Assembly: GCA_903885165.1 (NCBI GenBank)
Contig: CAISHO010000053.1
Span: forward strand, 1 to 35,141
From: an uncultured Nitrosomonadales bacterium
GTDB lineage: Bacteria; Pseudomonadota; Gammaproteobacteria; Burkholderiales; Gallionellaceae
Direction of reading: 5' to 3'
DNA: 35,141 nt
In this document: positions 7,046 through 17,409 of the stretch, in pieces
How positions within the stretch are numbered: position 1 is the first letter of the stretch
Layout: each line of letters starts with the position of its first letter
Translations under genes and position numbers: made by a program
The notes under the pieces: generated by a model
Database searches by the model: none
Told to the model about the DNA's origin: nothing
Seen by the model: the letters and a program-made list of their open reading frames with translations, nothing else

Positions 7046-9724
7046 ATGTCAAAACACTACCTCACCTCCCTGTTCGCGCCTAAGTCAGTCGCGGTTTTCG
7101 GTGCGAGCGACCGGGTCGATTCAGTCGGTCAGATCGTTTTTCAAAACATGCTTGATTCCGGCTTTAAAGGCGCGCTTTATCCGATCAACTCCCGTAGTCC
7201 CGAAGTGCAGGGAAGAAAAACTTACGGTTCGATTGCCGAAATTGAAGAAATTGTCGAGCTGGCCGTGATTGCCACGCCGCCGCAAACGGTGCCCGATATC
7301 ATTGAAGCGTGCGGATTGCACGGCGTCAAGGCAGCGGTGATCATCACGGCGGGTTTTGGCGAAATCGGCGCGGAAGGGAAGGAGCTTGAGCGCCGCTTAC
7401 TGGAAAATGCCAAGCGCTATGGTATCCGTCTGATTGGTCCTAACTGCCTGGGCGTAATGCGTCCGTCCATCGGTCTGAATGCGACCTTTAATAAGGGCGG
7501 TGCGAATACCGGGAATCTGGCGCTGATTTCGCAGTCCGGCGCCTTGTGTACGGCGATTCTGGACTGGGCGCAGATCAACGATGTCGGTTTTTCCAGCGTG
7601 GTGTCGATGGGTTCTTCCGCCGACGTGGATTTTGGCGAGACGCTCGATTACCTGGTTTCCGATCCGCAGACACAGAATATCCTCCTATATATAGAAGGTA
7701 TACGCGAGTCGCGCCGTTTCATGAGTTCGCTGCGAGCGGCAGCGCGCATTAAACCGGTTATTTTGATCAAGGTAGGGCGTCATGAAGCCGGATCTAAAGC
7801 CGCGATGTCGCATACCGCTTCGCTGGTTGGCTCAGATGATGCGTTTGATGCTGCCGTGCGTCGCGCCGGTGTCGTGCGTGTGCAGACTGTTACTCAGTTG
7901 TTTTCGGCGGCCAAAGCGCTGTCGTGCGGTTTTCATCCGTCCGGTAATCGTCTGGCGATTGTCACCAACGGTGGCGGACCCGGTGTGATGGCGACGGATC
8001 GCGCCTCTGACTTAGGATTAGTGATGGCCGAATTGTCGGAAGCGACCATAGCACGATTGAACGAGGTGCTGCCGCCCAACTGGTCGCACGGCAATCCCGT
8101 GGATATCATCGGTGATGCACAGGTCGATCGTTATCAGCATGCGGTGGCGGCTTGTCTGGAAGATCCGAATGTCGATGGTGTCTTGACGATATTGACGCCA
8201 CAGGCGATGACCAAACCGCTGGAGGCAGCCAATGCCGTGATTGAACTGGCTAATCATTACAAAAAACCGTTGCTGAGTTGCTGGATGGGCGAGTCGCAGG
8301 TGGCCGAGTCGCGCAAAGCGTTTGCCCATGCGAAGAAACCGAACTTCCGTACGCCGGAGCCGGCGGTTGAGGTGTTCTCCTATCTGTCTGATTATTATCA
8401 GAATCAGAAACTGTTGATGCAAATGCCTGAGCCTTTGTCCGATCATAAGGCGCCCGATATTGAAGGTGCGCGCATGGTGATTGAAGGCGCGTTGCTCGAT
8501 AAGCGTAAGATATTGAGTGAGATGGAATCCAAAGCGCTGCTGTCTGCTTTCCATATTCCGGTGGCGCAGACTATGGTCGCGCGTTCACCGAATGAGGCGC
8601 TGCTGATTGCTCAGCAATTGGGCTTCCCGGTGGTGATGAAGGTCAATTCACGCGACATTACGCATAAGAGCGATGCGGGGGGCGTGATGCTCAGCCTCTC
8701 CAATGCACAAGCGGTGCGCGCGGCTTATCACGACATTACCGAGAACGTAAAACGTAATCGTCCCGGTGCGCACATGGATGGTATTTCCATTCAACCGATG
8801 ATCGTCAAACCGAATGGTCGCGAATTGATGGTCGGTGTGACCAACGATCCGGTCTTTGGTCCGGTAATTACTTTCGGTGCGGGTGGTACGACCGTGGAAG
8901 TGATGGGCGATGCGCAGGTTTCTCTACCGCCGCTCAACGTGTTTCTCGTGCGCGATCTGATCAGTCGCACGCATGTCGCCAAGCTGCTGGGCCCGTTCCG
9001 CCACATGCCGGCTGCCGATATGGAGGCGCTCGAATCCATCCTGCTGCGCGTGTCGGAAATGGTCTGCGAGTTGCCGATGCTGATGGAAATGGACATCAAT
9101 CCGCTGATCGTGGATGAGCACGGCGCACTGGCGGCCGATGCGCGCGTGGTGGTGCAGTTCATGCAACCGAGTGCGGATCGCTATGCACATATGGCGATTT
9201 ATCCCTACCCGACACATCTGGTTAACCGCTGGCAGTTGGCTGATGGTACTGACATCACCATCCGTCCGATTCGCCCCGAGGACGCCGGATTGGTGCAGAC
9301 CTTTGTGCGCAACCTGTCCGAGCAATCGCGATTTTTCCGTTTCATGAACAGCGTGCAGGAATTGAGTCAGTCCATGCTGATCCGTTTCACTCAAATCGAC
9401 TATAGTCGCGAGATGGCGCTCATTGCGGTGAGCGAACAGCACGGTGTCGAGGTAGAATTGGGTGTGGCGCGCTTTGCGATCAATCCTGATGGCGAGAGCT
9501 GTGAATTTGCGCTTGTGATTGACGATTCCATGCATGGCAAGGGGCTGGGGCAGAAACTGATGACCGCCCTGATGGATGCGGCGCGCACCAAGGGTATGAA
9601 GATCATGGAAGGCGAAGTACTCAGAAACAATGCCGACATGTTGCATCTGATGGAAAGACTGGGATTTGAGGTCAAGACCAGCTCGGACGATGACAGCATC
9701 AAATCGGTACGCAAGGAACTGTAA
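7046..9724 (+). CDS. Bifunctional acetyl/acyl-CoA synthetase (NDP-forming-like)-GNAT protein acetyltransferase, Pat/YfiQ(PatZ)-like
   Basis: CoA-binding N-terminus 'LFAPKSVAVFGASDR', succinyl-CoA-ligase-like 'LISQSGALCTAILDWA', ATP-grasp 'GFPVVMKVNSRDITHKSDAGGV', C-terminal GNAT 'DITIRPIRPEDAGLV...GLGQKLMTALMDAARTKG'. Confidence 0.9.
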   Translation: MSKHYLTSLFAPKSVAVFGASDRVDSVGQIVFQNMLDSGFKGALYPINSRSPEVQGRKTYGSIAEIEEIVELAVIATPPQTVPDIIEACGLHGVKAAVIITAGFGEIGAEGKELERRLLENAKRYGIRLIGPNCLGVMRPSIGLNATFNKGGANTGNLALISQSGALCTAILDWAQINDVGFSSVVSMGSSADVDFGETLDYLVSDPQTQNILLYIEGIRESRRFMSSLRAAARIKPVILIKVGRHEAGSKAAMSHTASLVGSDDAFDAAVRRAGVVRVQTVTQLFSAAKALSCGFHPSGNRLAIVTNGGGPGVMATDRASDLGLVMAELSEATIARLNEVLPPNWSHGNPVDIIGDAQVDRYQHAVAACLEDPNVDGVLTILTPQAMTKPLEAANAVIELANHYKKPLLSCWMGESQVAESRKAFAHAKKPNFRTPEPAVEVFSYLSDYYQNQKLLMQMPEPLSDHKAPDIEGARMVIEGALLDKRKILSEMESKALLSAFHIPVAQTMVARSPNEALLIAQQLGFPVVMKVNSRDITHKSDAGGVMLSLSNAQAVRAAYHDITENVKRNRPGAHMDGISIQPMIVKPNGRELMVGVTNDPVFGPVITFGAGGTTVEVMGDAQVSLPPLNVFLVRDLISRTHVAKLLGPFRHMPAADMEALESILLRVSEMVCELPMLMEMDINPLIVDEHGALAADARVVVQFMQPSADRYAHMAIYPYPTHLVNRWQLADGTDITIRPIRPEDAGLVQTFVRNLSEQSRFFRFMNSVQELSQSMLIRFTQIDYSREMALIAVSEQHGVEVELGVARFAINPDGESCEFALVIDDSMHGKGLGQKLMTALMDAARTKGMKIMEGEVLRNNADMLHLMERLGFEVKTSSDDDSIKSVRKEL

Positions 9725-9734
9725 TAACAAAAGT

Positions 9735-9768
9735 GTGAAATGTGAAATGTAATTGTTTCACATTTCAC
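9735..9768. terminator. Intergenic hairpin, 13-bp perfect arms
   Basis: GTGAAATGTGAAA(9735-9747) / TTTCACATTTCAC(9756-9768), 8-nt loop. Confidence 0.55.
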
Positions 9769-9797
9769 GTTTCATTCATCACTTTTCGCGGTTTTTT

Positions 9798-10721
9798 ATG
9801 CACACAGCCTATCTGACACATCCTGTCTGTCTGAAACATGATATGGGCGCGGATCATCCTGAGTGTCCCGGGCGCATACACGCGATTGAAGATCAACTCA
9901 TCGCGTCCGGTTTATCACCGTTTCTGGTGCATTACGATGCGCCGCAAGTGACCCGCGAGCAATTGTTGCGGGTGCATCACGCCGACTACATAGCCGGTAT
10001 CTATGCCAAATCGCCCGAAAGTGGTCTGGTTGATCTGGATGGCGATACGTTGATGAATCCATACACCTTGTCAGCGGCGCTGCATGCGGCGGGTGCGGCG
10101 GTGCAGGCGGTGGATCTGGTGATGGCGGGGCAGGCGGAAAATGCTTTTTGCAACGTACGTCCACCCGGTCATCATGCAGGTCCTGACAAGGCGGGTGGTT
10201 TTTGCATCTTCAATAATGTGGCGGTGGCGGCAGCGCATGCCCTCGAACATTATGGTTTAGAACGCGTGGCGATCATCGATTTTGATGTACACCACGGTGA
10301 TGGCACGGAAGCGATTTTTCACGAGGATAGTCGTGTGATGTTGTGTTCGAGTTTTCGACATCCTTATTATCCGTATTGCGGTGCGGACAGCGGCAACGAA
10401 CACATCATTAATACCCCCTTGTCGGCCGGGACGGCGGGAGAGGCGTTCAGGGCGGCTGTCTCAGCGCAATGGTTGCCTAAGCTTGAGCAGTTCAGACCGC
10501 AGATGCTGTTTATCTCGGCGGGATTCGATGCGCATCGGGATGATGATATGGGCGGGCTGGCACTGCGCGAGGCGGATTACGCCTGGGTGACCGAGGCGCT
10601 CAAGACCTTTGCTGAACATCATACAGGACGACGCATGGTCTCGGTGCTGGAAGGGGGTTATGCGCTGCATGCCTTAGGGCGTAGCGTTGCGGCGCATATC
10701 AAGGTGCTGACTGGACTGTAA
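9798..10721 (+). CDS. Histone deacetylase family protein (class II HDAC/AcuC-like)
   Basis: 'RPPGHHAGPDKAGGFCIFNNVAVAA', 'VAIIDFDVHHGDGTEAIF', 'FISAGFDAHRDDDMGGL', 'VLEGGYALHAL'. ATG 9798 is a better start than the ORF-track start 9753. Confidence 0.93.
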   Translation: MHTAYLTHPVCLKHDMGADHPECPGRIHAIEDQLIASGLSPFLVHYDAPQVTREQLLRVHHADYIAGIYAKSPESGLVDLDGDTLMNPYTLSAALHAAGAAVQAVDLVMAGQAENAFCNVRPPGHHAGPDKAGGFCIFNNVAVAAAHALEHYGLERVAIIDFDVHHGDGTEAIFHEDSRVMLCSSFRHPYYPYCGADSGNEHIINTPLSAGTAGEAFRAAVSAQWLPKLEQFRPQMLFISAGFDAHRDDDMGGLALREADYAWVTEALKTFAEHHTGRRMVSVLEGGYALHALGRSVAAHIKVLTGL

Positions 10722-10872
10722 AATTTGTGGGGCAGGTCATGCTGCACAGCGGTCTGCCTTACGCTTTTTCATCCCTTACGACTGATAAATAGGAATCGCC
10801 TGATATACAAGCGATAGTTAGCACGTGTATCTTACGCCAAACTTACAAAGCTAATTACGCGAAGGACATACT

Positions 10873-13758
10873 GTGGAGGGCGAGCAGACAGCATCTGAGG
10901 CAACAGCCGCTCAGGCAGACGCAAAACTATTTTCTGTTGTAGCAATAGGTGCCTCAGCCGGTGGTCTGGAAGCGTTTGAGGGACTTTTTCGCAGCCTATC
11001 CCCTGATACGGGAATGGCTTTTATACTGGTCTCTCACTTGGATCCCAGCCATGAGAGCCTCCTCACTGAAATTTTGCAGCGCAGCACGTCCATGCCGGTG
11101 TTGGAAATTCAGGATCAAATGGCGATCAATGTCAATTCCGTTTACGTGATCCCGCCCAATCGCGATATGGCTATTTTTCACGGTCTGATACAACTGTCCG
11201 TTCCTGACCAGCCTCGCGGCATGCGCATGCCGATCGATGCATTTTTTCGCTCACTGGCCGAGGATTGCGGCGAGAGGGCGATCGGCATCATCCTCTCGGG
11301 AACGGGTACAGACGGAACGTTTGGTTTACGCGCCATTCTGGGGGCGGGCGGCATCACGCTGGTGCAAGAACCGTCGACGGCAAAATACGACGGGATGCCA
11401 AGAAGTGCAATCAACGCCGGTTTCTCGACCCATGTGCTGCCGGTGGAGCAGATGGCGGCGGTATTGCAGTCCGGACAGCGCATGCTGCGTGTGCCTCTGA
11501 TACCATCCGCCAATGAACTCAACGCAATCAATCGTATCCTGATGTTGCTGCGCAGCGTCAGCGGTCACGATTTTTCTTTGTATAAAAAATCCACCATCAC
11601 CCGGCGTATCGAGCGACGCATGTCGCAACACGGCATTGACAGCAAAGAGGTCTATGCGCGCTATCTGAAGGAAAATCCATTAGAAATATCAATATTATTT
11701 AAACAGTTGCTGATTAACGTCACCAACTTTTTCCGTGACCCGCACGCTTTTGAATTGCTCCGGCAAGAGATATTGCCTAAGTTGTTCGCCAATAAACCGA
11801 ATAATGAGGTATTTCGTGCCTGGATAGCGGGTTGTTCCAGCGGGGAAGAAGTTTACTCGATTGCCATCTTGTTGCGTGAATACATGGATGAATCGCATCA
11901 GGAATATCGGATACAACTGTTTGCGACCGATCTGGATGAAGACGCCATTGCGACGGCGCGTGCCGGTGTGTATCCGGCCAACATCGCGCAAGATGTACAC
12001 CCGGAAAGATTGCAGCGATTTTTTATCAAGGAGGAGGGCGGTTACCGCATAAAAAAAATAATCCGTGAGATGGTGGTTTTTGCAGTACACAACGTCATCA
12101 AAGATCCGCCCATTATTAATTTAGACTTGCTCAGTTGTCGCAATGTATTGATTTATATGGAGACTGAGCTGCAAAACCGCTTGATTAGTGCGTTTCATCA
12201 TTCCTTAAAACCGGATGGAGTGTTACTGTTATCGCCTTCCGAAAATATTGGCTCCCATAGTGATCTGTTCGCGCCGATCAACCGCAAGTGGAAATTTTAT
12301 CGTGCCCTGGGCGGCGTGGTTTCCTATCCCCTGGTTGCGAGCGGCGCGGCTCGATACGAAGCGGAATCTGAGCGTATCCCTACGACCAAAGAGACAAATT
12401 TCGCCGATTTGACCCGACGGGTGTTGTTGCAAACCTATGCCCCTGCTTCGGTCGTAACGGATGATAAAGGCAATATTATGTATGTGCACGGCGAAACCGG
12501 CAGGTACTTACGCCCCGCTCCCGGTCATGCAACCCTGAATGTCATCGAAATGGCGCGTGAGGGTTTGCAACTGTATTTGCGTCAGGCCATCGTTCAGGCG
12601 GCGCAGAATGTGCCGACCTTAAATCATGAAATATTCATCAAACTCGGCGACGAAGAACGCGGTGTGAAATTTTCAGTACGTCCCATTGTCAGCCCGCCAA
12701 ATTCGGGGCAGGGCGCATTGAAGTTGCTGTTGGTCAGTTTTCAGGACGCCACCCCTGTGCCGCCTGTCCGGCCTGGTAAGGGTGAGCCAACCAAGCGTGC
12801 AGAAGCACGACGTATCGATGAGTTGGAGCGCGAGCTGGCGTATTTCCGTGATCATATGCAGGCGATGTTGGAGGGGGAGCAGGCGTCAGGGGAGGAGCTC
12901 AAATCGATTAACGAAGAGTTGCAGTCGACCAATGAGGAGTTGCAGTCGACCAATGAAGAGTTCGAAACTTCACAGGAGGAGTTAAGATCCTTGAACGAGG
13001 AGCTCTCGACAGTCAATTCCGAGTTGCAGGCTAAAATAGAACAGTATGTCGACGTGCAGAACGACATGAAAAATTTGCTCGATAATATTAATGTTGGCAC
13101 GGTGTTCCTGGACGAAAAACTCCGTATCCGGCGCTATACGCGCGATACGGTGCGGCTGTATTGTCTGGTTGCTACCGATGTGGGGCGGGCGCTGGCGGAT
13201 ATCAAATCGAATATCGATAACGGGGATTTGCAAGTCGATATCCGCGCCGTACTCGAGACATTGATCCCCCGCGAACGTAAGGTACACGCCACAGAGGGCG
13301 GCTGGTATCTGGCGCGCATACAGCCTTACCGCACGTTGGATAACGTGATAGACGGGGTCGTGCTGACGTTTAACGATATCAGCAAACGCGTTGCTGCCGA
13401 ACAGCTCGCCCTGGACGCGCGCGAGTTGGCGGAGAATATCGTCAACACGGTGCATGAACCACTGATCGTGCTCGATGCCGGGTTGCGGGTCATCATGGCC
13501 AGTCGCGCTTACTATCGGTATTTTGACACCAGCGAGGCGGATACCATAGGGCGCCTCCTGTATGAGTTGGGCGGACATCAATGGGATATTCCGGCCCTGC
13601 GTGAACGGCTGGAAAAGGCGCTACCCGATAAACAGCACTTTGACGATTTCAGCGTGACAGTAGATTTCCCCGCGACGGGTGCCCGTAAATTTTTACTTAA
13701 TGTGCGGTGTATATCTTCTAAAGCTCTGATTTTAATAGGAATTGAGGAGGTCGTATGA
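10873..13758 (+). CDS. CheB methylesterase-CheR methyltransferase-PAS fusion signalling protein
   Basis: CheB 'AIGASAGGLEAFE', 'SHLDPSHES', 'SGTGTDGTFGL'; CheR 'ITNFFRDPHAFE'-like 'VTNFFRDPHAFELL', 'AGCSSGEEVYSIAILLRE', 'NLDLLSCRNVLIYM'; heptad coiled coil; PAS region. GTG start. Confidence 0.92.
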   Translation: MEGEQTASEATAAQADAKLFSVVAIGASAGGLEAFEGLFRSLSPDTGMAFILVSHLDPSHESLLTEILQRSTSMPVLEIQDQMAINVNSVYVIPPNRDMAIFHGLIQLSVPDQPRGMRMPIDAFFRSLAEDCGERAIGIILSGTGTDGTFGLRAILGAGGITLVQEPSTAKYDGMPRSAINAGFSTHVLPVEQMAAVLQSGQRMLRVPLIPSANELNAINRILMLLRSVSGHDFSLYKKSTITRRIERRMSQHGIDSKEVYARYLKENPLEISILFKQLLINVTNFFRDPHAFELLRQEILPKLFANKPNNEVFRAWIAGCSSGEEVYSIAILLREYMDESHQEYRIQLFATDLDEDAIATARAGVYPANIAQDVHPERLQRFFIKEEGGYRIKKIIREMVVFAVHNVIKDPPIINLDLLSCRNVLIYMETELQNRLISAFHHSLKPDGVLLLSPSENIGSHSDLFAPINRKWKFYRALGGVVSYPLVASGAARYEAESERIPTTKETNFADLTRRVLLQTYAPASVVTDDKGNIMYVHGETGRYLRPAPGHATLNVIEMAREGLQLYLRQAIVQAAQNVPTLNHEIFIKLGDEERGVKFSVRPIVSPPNSGQGALKLLLVSFQDATPVPPVRPGKGEPTKRAEARRIDELERELAYFRDHMQAMLEGEQASGEELKSINEELQSTNEELQSTNEEFETSQEELRSLNEELSTVNSELQAKIEQYVDVQNDMKNLLDNINVGTVFLDEKLRIRRYTRDTVRLYCLVATDVGRALADIKSNIDNGDLQVDIRAVLETLIPRERKVHATEGGWYLARIQPYRTLDNVIDGVVLTFNDISKRVAAEQLALDARELAENIVNTVHEPLIVLDAGLRVIMASRAYYRYFDTSEADTIGRLLYELGGHQWDIPALRERLEKALPDKQHFDDFSVTVDFPATGARKFLLNVRCISSKALILIGIEEVV

Positions 13759-14912
13759 AAGACAGCCCCCCATCTTCCGATGTGAGCACATTGCGCAGTC
13801 TGGCTGAATTGAGGCTGGCGCAGGGCGTGGCAGCACAGGCGCATGACAAGATTTCTCACGAGAATTTGTTGCATGAACTGGAAGTGCATCAGATCGAACT
13901 GGAGATGCAAAATGAAGCATTACGTCAGTCGCAGGTGGAACTTGAACATTCACGCGAGCGTTATATGGATTTTTATGATTTCTCACCGATCGGTTATATC
14001 ACGCTGGATGAAATTGGCCTGATTGCTGAACTCAATCTGACCGGTGCCGCGATGCTGGGCCTAGAGCGTAACAAAATCCGGTTTCAGCGATTTACCGTCT
14101 TTGTAACACCGGAATATCAGGAGCACTGGTATCGCAGTTTTCAGACGGCACTCGCCGCTGAAGAGGTGATCAGTTGTGAGCTCTCGCTCCAGCGTCAGGA
14201 TGGCAGCCGCTTCTTTGCCAAGATAGATAGTCTGCGGCTGAATAAACGCGGTGAATCGCCCTTGGTGCGCCTGGTGTTGACTGATATCACCGAACGCATC
14301 AAGAGCGAAGAAGAAATTCGCAAGTTGGCGTTCTACGATGGATTGACACTACTGCCCAATCGCCGTCTGTTGAGTGAACGTTTAATTCAGGCGATGGCGA
14401 CCAGCAAACGGAGCGGACGATTCGGTGCCTTGCTGTTTCTCGATCTGGATAATTTTAAACCGCTTAACGATGAGCACGGTCATAATATGGGCGACTTACT
14501 GTTGATCGAAGTGGCGCGTCGCATCACTTCTTGTGTGCGTGAAATGGATACGGTTGCGCGTTTTGGTGGTGATGAATTCGTCATTCTGTTGACAGAACTC
14601 GATACTGATCATGCTGTTTCTACCGCGCAGGCGGGGCAGGTCGCCGAGAAAATCCGTACCTTGCTGGCTGAGCCTTATCAGTTGGAGAGCACGTCGGACA
14701 AAGCGGGGGCGGGCATGGTTGAGCATCGTTGCACATCGAGCATCGGTATCGTGTTGTTTTTTAATCATGAAGCGCGGCAGGATAATATTATCAAGTGGGC
14801 GGACATGGCGATGTATCGGGCGAAAGCCGGCGGACGCAACCGGATTCGCTTTTATGAGTCGCAAAGCGAAGTTTGTCAAATTACACAAAATTTGGCTCTT
14901 TGTGATTCGTAG
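13755..14912 (+). CDS. PAS domain-containing diguanylate cyclase (GGDEF)
   Basis: N-terminal LLHELEVHQIELEMQNEALRQ...YDFSPIGYITLD; 'DGLTLLPNRRLL', 'ARFGGDEFVILL'. ATGA overlap with the upstream gene. Confidence 0.92.
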   Translation: MKDSPPSSDVSTLRSLAELRLAQGVAAQAHDKISHENLLHELEVHQIELEMQNEALRQSQVELEHSRERYMDFYDFSPIGYITLDEIGLIAELNLTGAAMLGLERNKIRFQRFTVFVTPEYQEHWYRSFQTALAAEEVISCELSLQRQDGSRFFAKIDSLRLNKRGESPLVRLVLTDITERIKSEEEIRKLAFYDGLTLLPNRRLLSERLIQAMATSKRSGRFGALLFLDLDNFKPLNDEHGHNMGDLLLIEVARRITSCVREMDTVARFGGDEFVILLTELDTDHAVSTAQAGQVAEKIRTLLAEPYQLESTSDKAGAGMVEHRCTSSIGIVLFFNHEARQDNIIKWADMAMYRAKAGGRNRIRFYESQSEVCQITQNLALCDS

Positions 14913-15024
14913 TGGCTAAGTCGCTTTAAATTCAGCTTAATCGTAAGGATCGTAATCCACCAAATTCTTTTGGTGAAAAATTTTAATTTTATTACCTACT
15001 GTATTTCACATAGAGCCAATAATT

Positions 15025-17409
15025 TTGAATAATCAATTAGATAATAATCTTCGTGCTGAGGCTGAACATCGTATCGGCGAATTTCCTATGATCAGTGAAG
15101 CGCTCCCGGACAAGAATCTGCTGCACGAGCTTCAGGTACATCAGATAGAACTGGAAATGCAGAATGAAACCCTGCTACAAGCGCAATTGGCGCTGGAGGA
15201 TTCAAACGCGCGCTACAAGGATTTATACGATTTTGCGCCTGTCGGCTATTTGACGCTCGATAAAGATGGCTTGATTGTTGAGTCGAATCTCACCGCAGCC
15301 AGCTTGTTGGGCGTGGAGCGCAAGCCGTTGTCGGGTCGTCCATTTTCCCGGTATATCGGCGTGGAATCGTTGGCTCAGTGGCGTCGATATTTTCGGGAAA
15401 TATTGAAAGATGAAGCCTCGCAACTGACTGAGTTGATGCTCAGGCACAGTGATGGTCGTGAAATGTATGCCGGGTTTGCAGGTCGCCGTGTTTCACCGGA
15501 GCGCGTGCGTATTACCTTTCGCGATACCACGCAACGCAGGCTGGCCCAGATAGCGCTTGCGGAAAGCCGGGAACTGTTGAGTTTGTTTATTCAATATGCG
15601 CCTTCGGCCATTGCGATGTTTGACAAGGAGATGCGCTATGTCGCGTACAGTCGGCGCTGGATTACAGATTATAATTTGGCGGACAGGGGTGATTTAACCG
15701 GTCTTAGCCACTATGATGTTTTTCCTGAGATACCTGAATGCTGGCGGGCAATTCACCGGCGTTGTGTGGCCGGGGCTGTTGAGAAAAGTGAACAAGAACT
15801 GTTTCAACGCGAGGACGGGAGGGTGGACTGGGTGCGCTGGGAAATCCGTCCCTGGCGGCACGCCAACGGCGAAATCGCCGGCGTCATTCTTTTTTCGGAG
15901 GTGATTACCGAGCGGGTGCAGACGGAAAAAAAATTGCGTGAATCAGAGGAAAAGTTCAAGTCTATTTTTGAAGGTGCGCTTGACGGCATTATCATGCTGG
16001 ATCCTGAAAACAGCCGCTTCGTTAGCGTCAATCCGGCATTTTGTGCGGCGCTAGGTTATCAACGGGATGAGTTAGTGAATTTGGCGGTGCAGGATATTCA
16101 TCCGGCGGAAGATATGCCATGGATTATTGAGGATATTCAAAGACATCTGCATGGCGAGATACAAATGAGTACCGATATTCCTGTCTTGCGTCGGGATGGT
16201 TCTGTTTTTTACGCAGATATCAAGTCATCGCCCGTCGTGCTTCAGGGTAAAACGTATCTGGTCGCTGTGTTTCGCGATAATTCGATGCGCCGCAAGTTGG
16301 AAGAAGTACGTCGTATCAGTGAGCTCAAACATCGCTTGCTATTTGAGTCTTCGCACGATGCGTTGATGATATTGTCGCCACCCTCCTGGCAGTTTAGCGG
16401 GGCGAATCGGGCGACCCTGCAATTATTTGGCGCTGTGAGTGAGAGCGAATTTCTGGGGCGGGGACCGTGGGACGTATCGCCCGAGTTTCAGCCTGATGGT
16501 GAAAATTCCAGCGAGCAGGCGCTCAAGGTGATAGAGACGACCATGAAGGAGGGCTCGCATTTCTTTGAATGGTTACATCAGCGCATGGATGGCACGCTGT
16601 TTTTTTCCGAGGTGTTGTTGACCCGGATAGACTTGGGAGCGGAGGTGTTTATCCAGGCAACTGTGCGCGATATTACCAATCGCCGTCAGGCAGATAATGC
16701 CCTCCGTGAATCTCAGCAGATGTTGCGGGAGCTGGCGGCGCAGAGTGCCGCCACGCGTGAGGCCGAGTTGAAACATGTCGCCCGCGAAGTACACGATGAG
16801 TTGGGGCAGATTTTAACGGCCTTGCGCATGGATATTTCGCTGATACGCATGCAGTTCGGCCAGAAAAATCCCGAGTTGCATCAAAAAATTCAGGATATGA
16901 TGGTGCTGGTGGATAAGGCAATACAGGGCGTGCGTGATGTCACGGTCAATTTGCGTCCGCCCGCGTTAGATATGGGGCTGGTTCCGGCGCTCACCTGGCT
17001 GACCAAGGATTTTAACTCACGCAACAACACCGTCTGTTACTTGCGTCTGATCAATCATCTCGATGAGTTGAGCGAAACGCAGACGGTGGTGATTTTTCGT
17101 ATTGTGCAGGAGTCGTTGACCAATGTAGCTCGCCACGCGGCGGCGTCCCGTGTCGATATTACGCTGGCTCAAGTCGAGTCCGGGGTGGAGGTCACCGTAC
17201 TGGATGACGGGCACGGCTTTGATACGGTACAGAAGCCCACAAAAAAGTCCTTTGGACTGCTCGGTATCATGGAGCGTGCGTTGGCCGTGAATGGTCGGGT
17301 TAATGTGGTCAGTGTTCCTGGAAAAGGGACGGTGATTTCCGTCTATATTCCATTTGATAGTGTAAGGCCGAAGAGAAGGAAAAATGATGATACGAATGCT
17401 AATCGCTGA
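15025..17409 (+). CDS. Multi-PAS sensor histidine kinase (HisKA_3/NarX-type)
   Basis: Several PAS segments; dimerisation/phosphoacceptor 'REVHDELGQILTALRMDISLIR'; HATPase 'DDGHGFD...KSFGLLGIMERA'. TTG start. Confidence 0.9.
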   Translation: MNNQLDNNLRAEAEHRIGEFPMISEALPDKNLLHELQVHQIELEMQNETLLQAQLALEDSNARYKDLYDFAPVGYLTLDKDGLIVESNLTAASLLGVERKPLSGRPFSRYIGVESLAQWRRYFREILKDEASQLTELMLRHSDGREMYAGFAGRRVSPERVRITFRDTTQRRLAQIALAESRELLSLFIQYAPSAIAMFDKEMRYVAYSRRWITDYNLADRGDLTGLSHYDVFPEIPECWRAIHRRCVAGAVEKSEQELFQREDGRVDWVRWEIRPWRHANGEIAGVILFSEVITERVQTEKKLRESEEKFKSIFEGALDGIIMLDPENSRFVSVNPAFCAALGYQRDELVNLAVQDIHPAEDMPWIIEDIQRHLHGEIQMSTDIPVLRRDGSVFYADIKSSPVVLQGKTYLVAVFRDNSMRRKLEEVRRISELKHRLLFESSHDALMILSPPSWQFSGANRATLQLFGAVSESEFLGRGPWDVSPEFQPDGENSSEQALKVIETTMKEGSHFFEWLHQRMDGTLFFSEVLLTRIDLGAEVFIQATVRDITNRRQADNALRESQQMLRELAAQSAATREAELKHVAREVHDELGQILTALRMDISLIRMQFGQKNPELHQKIQDMMVLVDKAIQGVRDVTVNLRPPALDMGLVPALTWLTKDFNSRNNTVCYLRLINHLDELSETQTVVIFRIVQESLTNVARHAAASRVDITLAQVESGVEVTVLDDGHGFDTVQKPTKKSFGLLGIMERALAVNGRVNVVSVPGKGTVISVYIPFDSVRPKRRKNDDTNANR

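Noticed and set aside
8924-9730. 268-aa minus-strand ORF, and the other long antisense ORFs (e.g. 12982-13581, 30234-30896)
   Set aside because: Antisense to well-supported genes with His/Arg/Gln-rich translations typical of shadow ORFs in GC-rich DNA.
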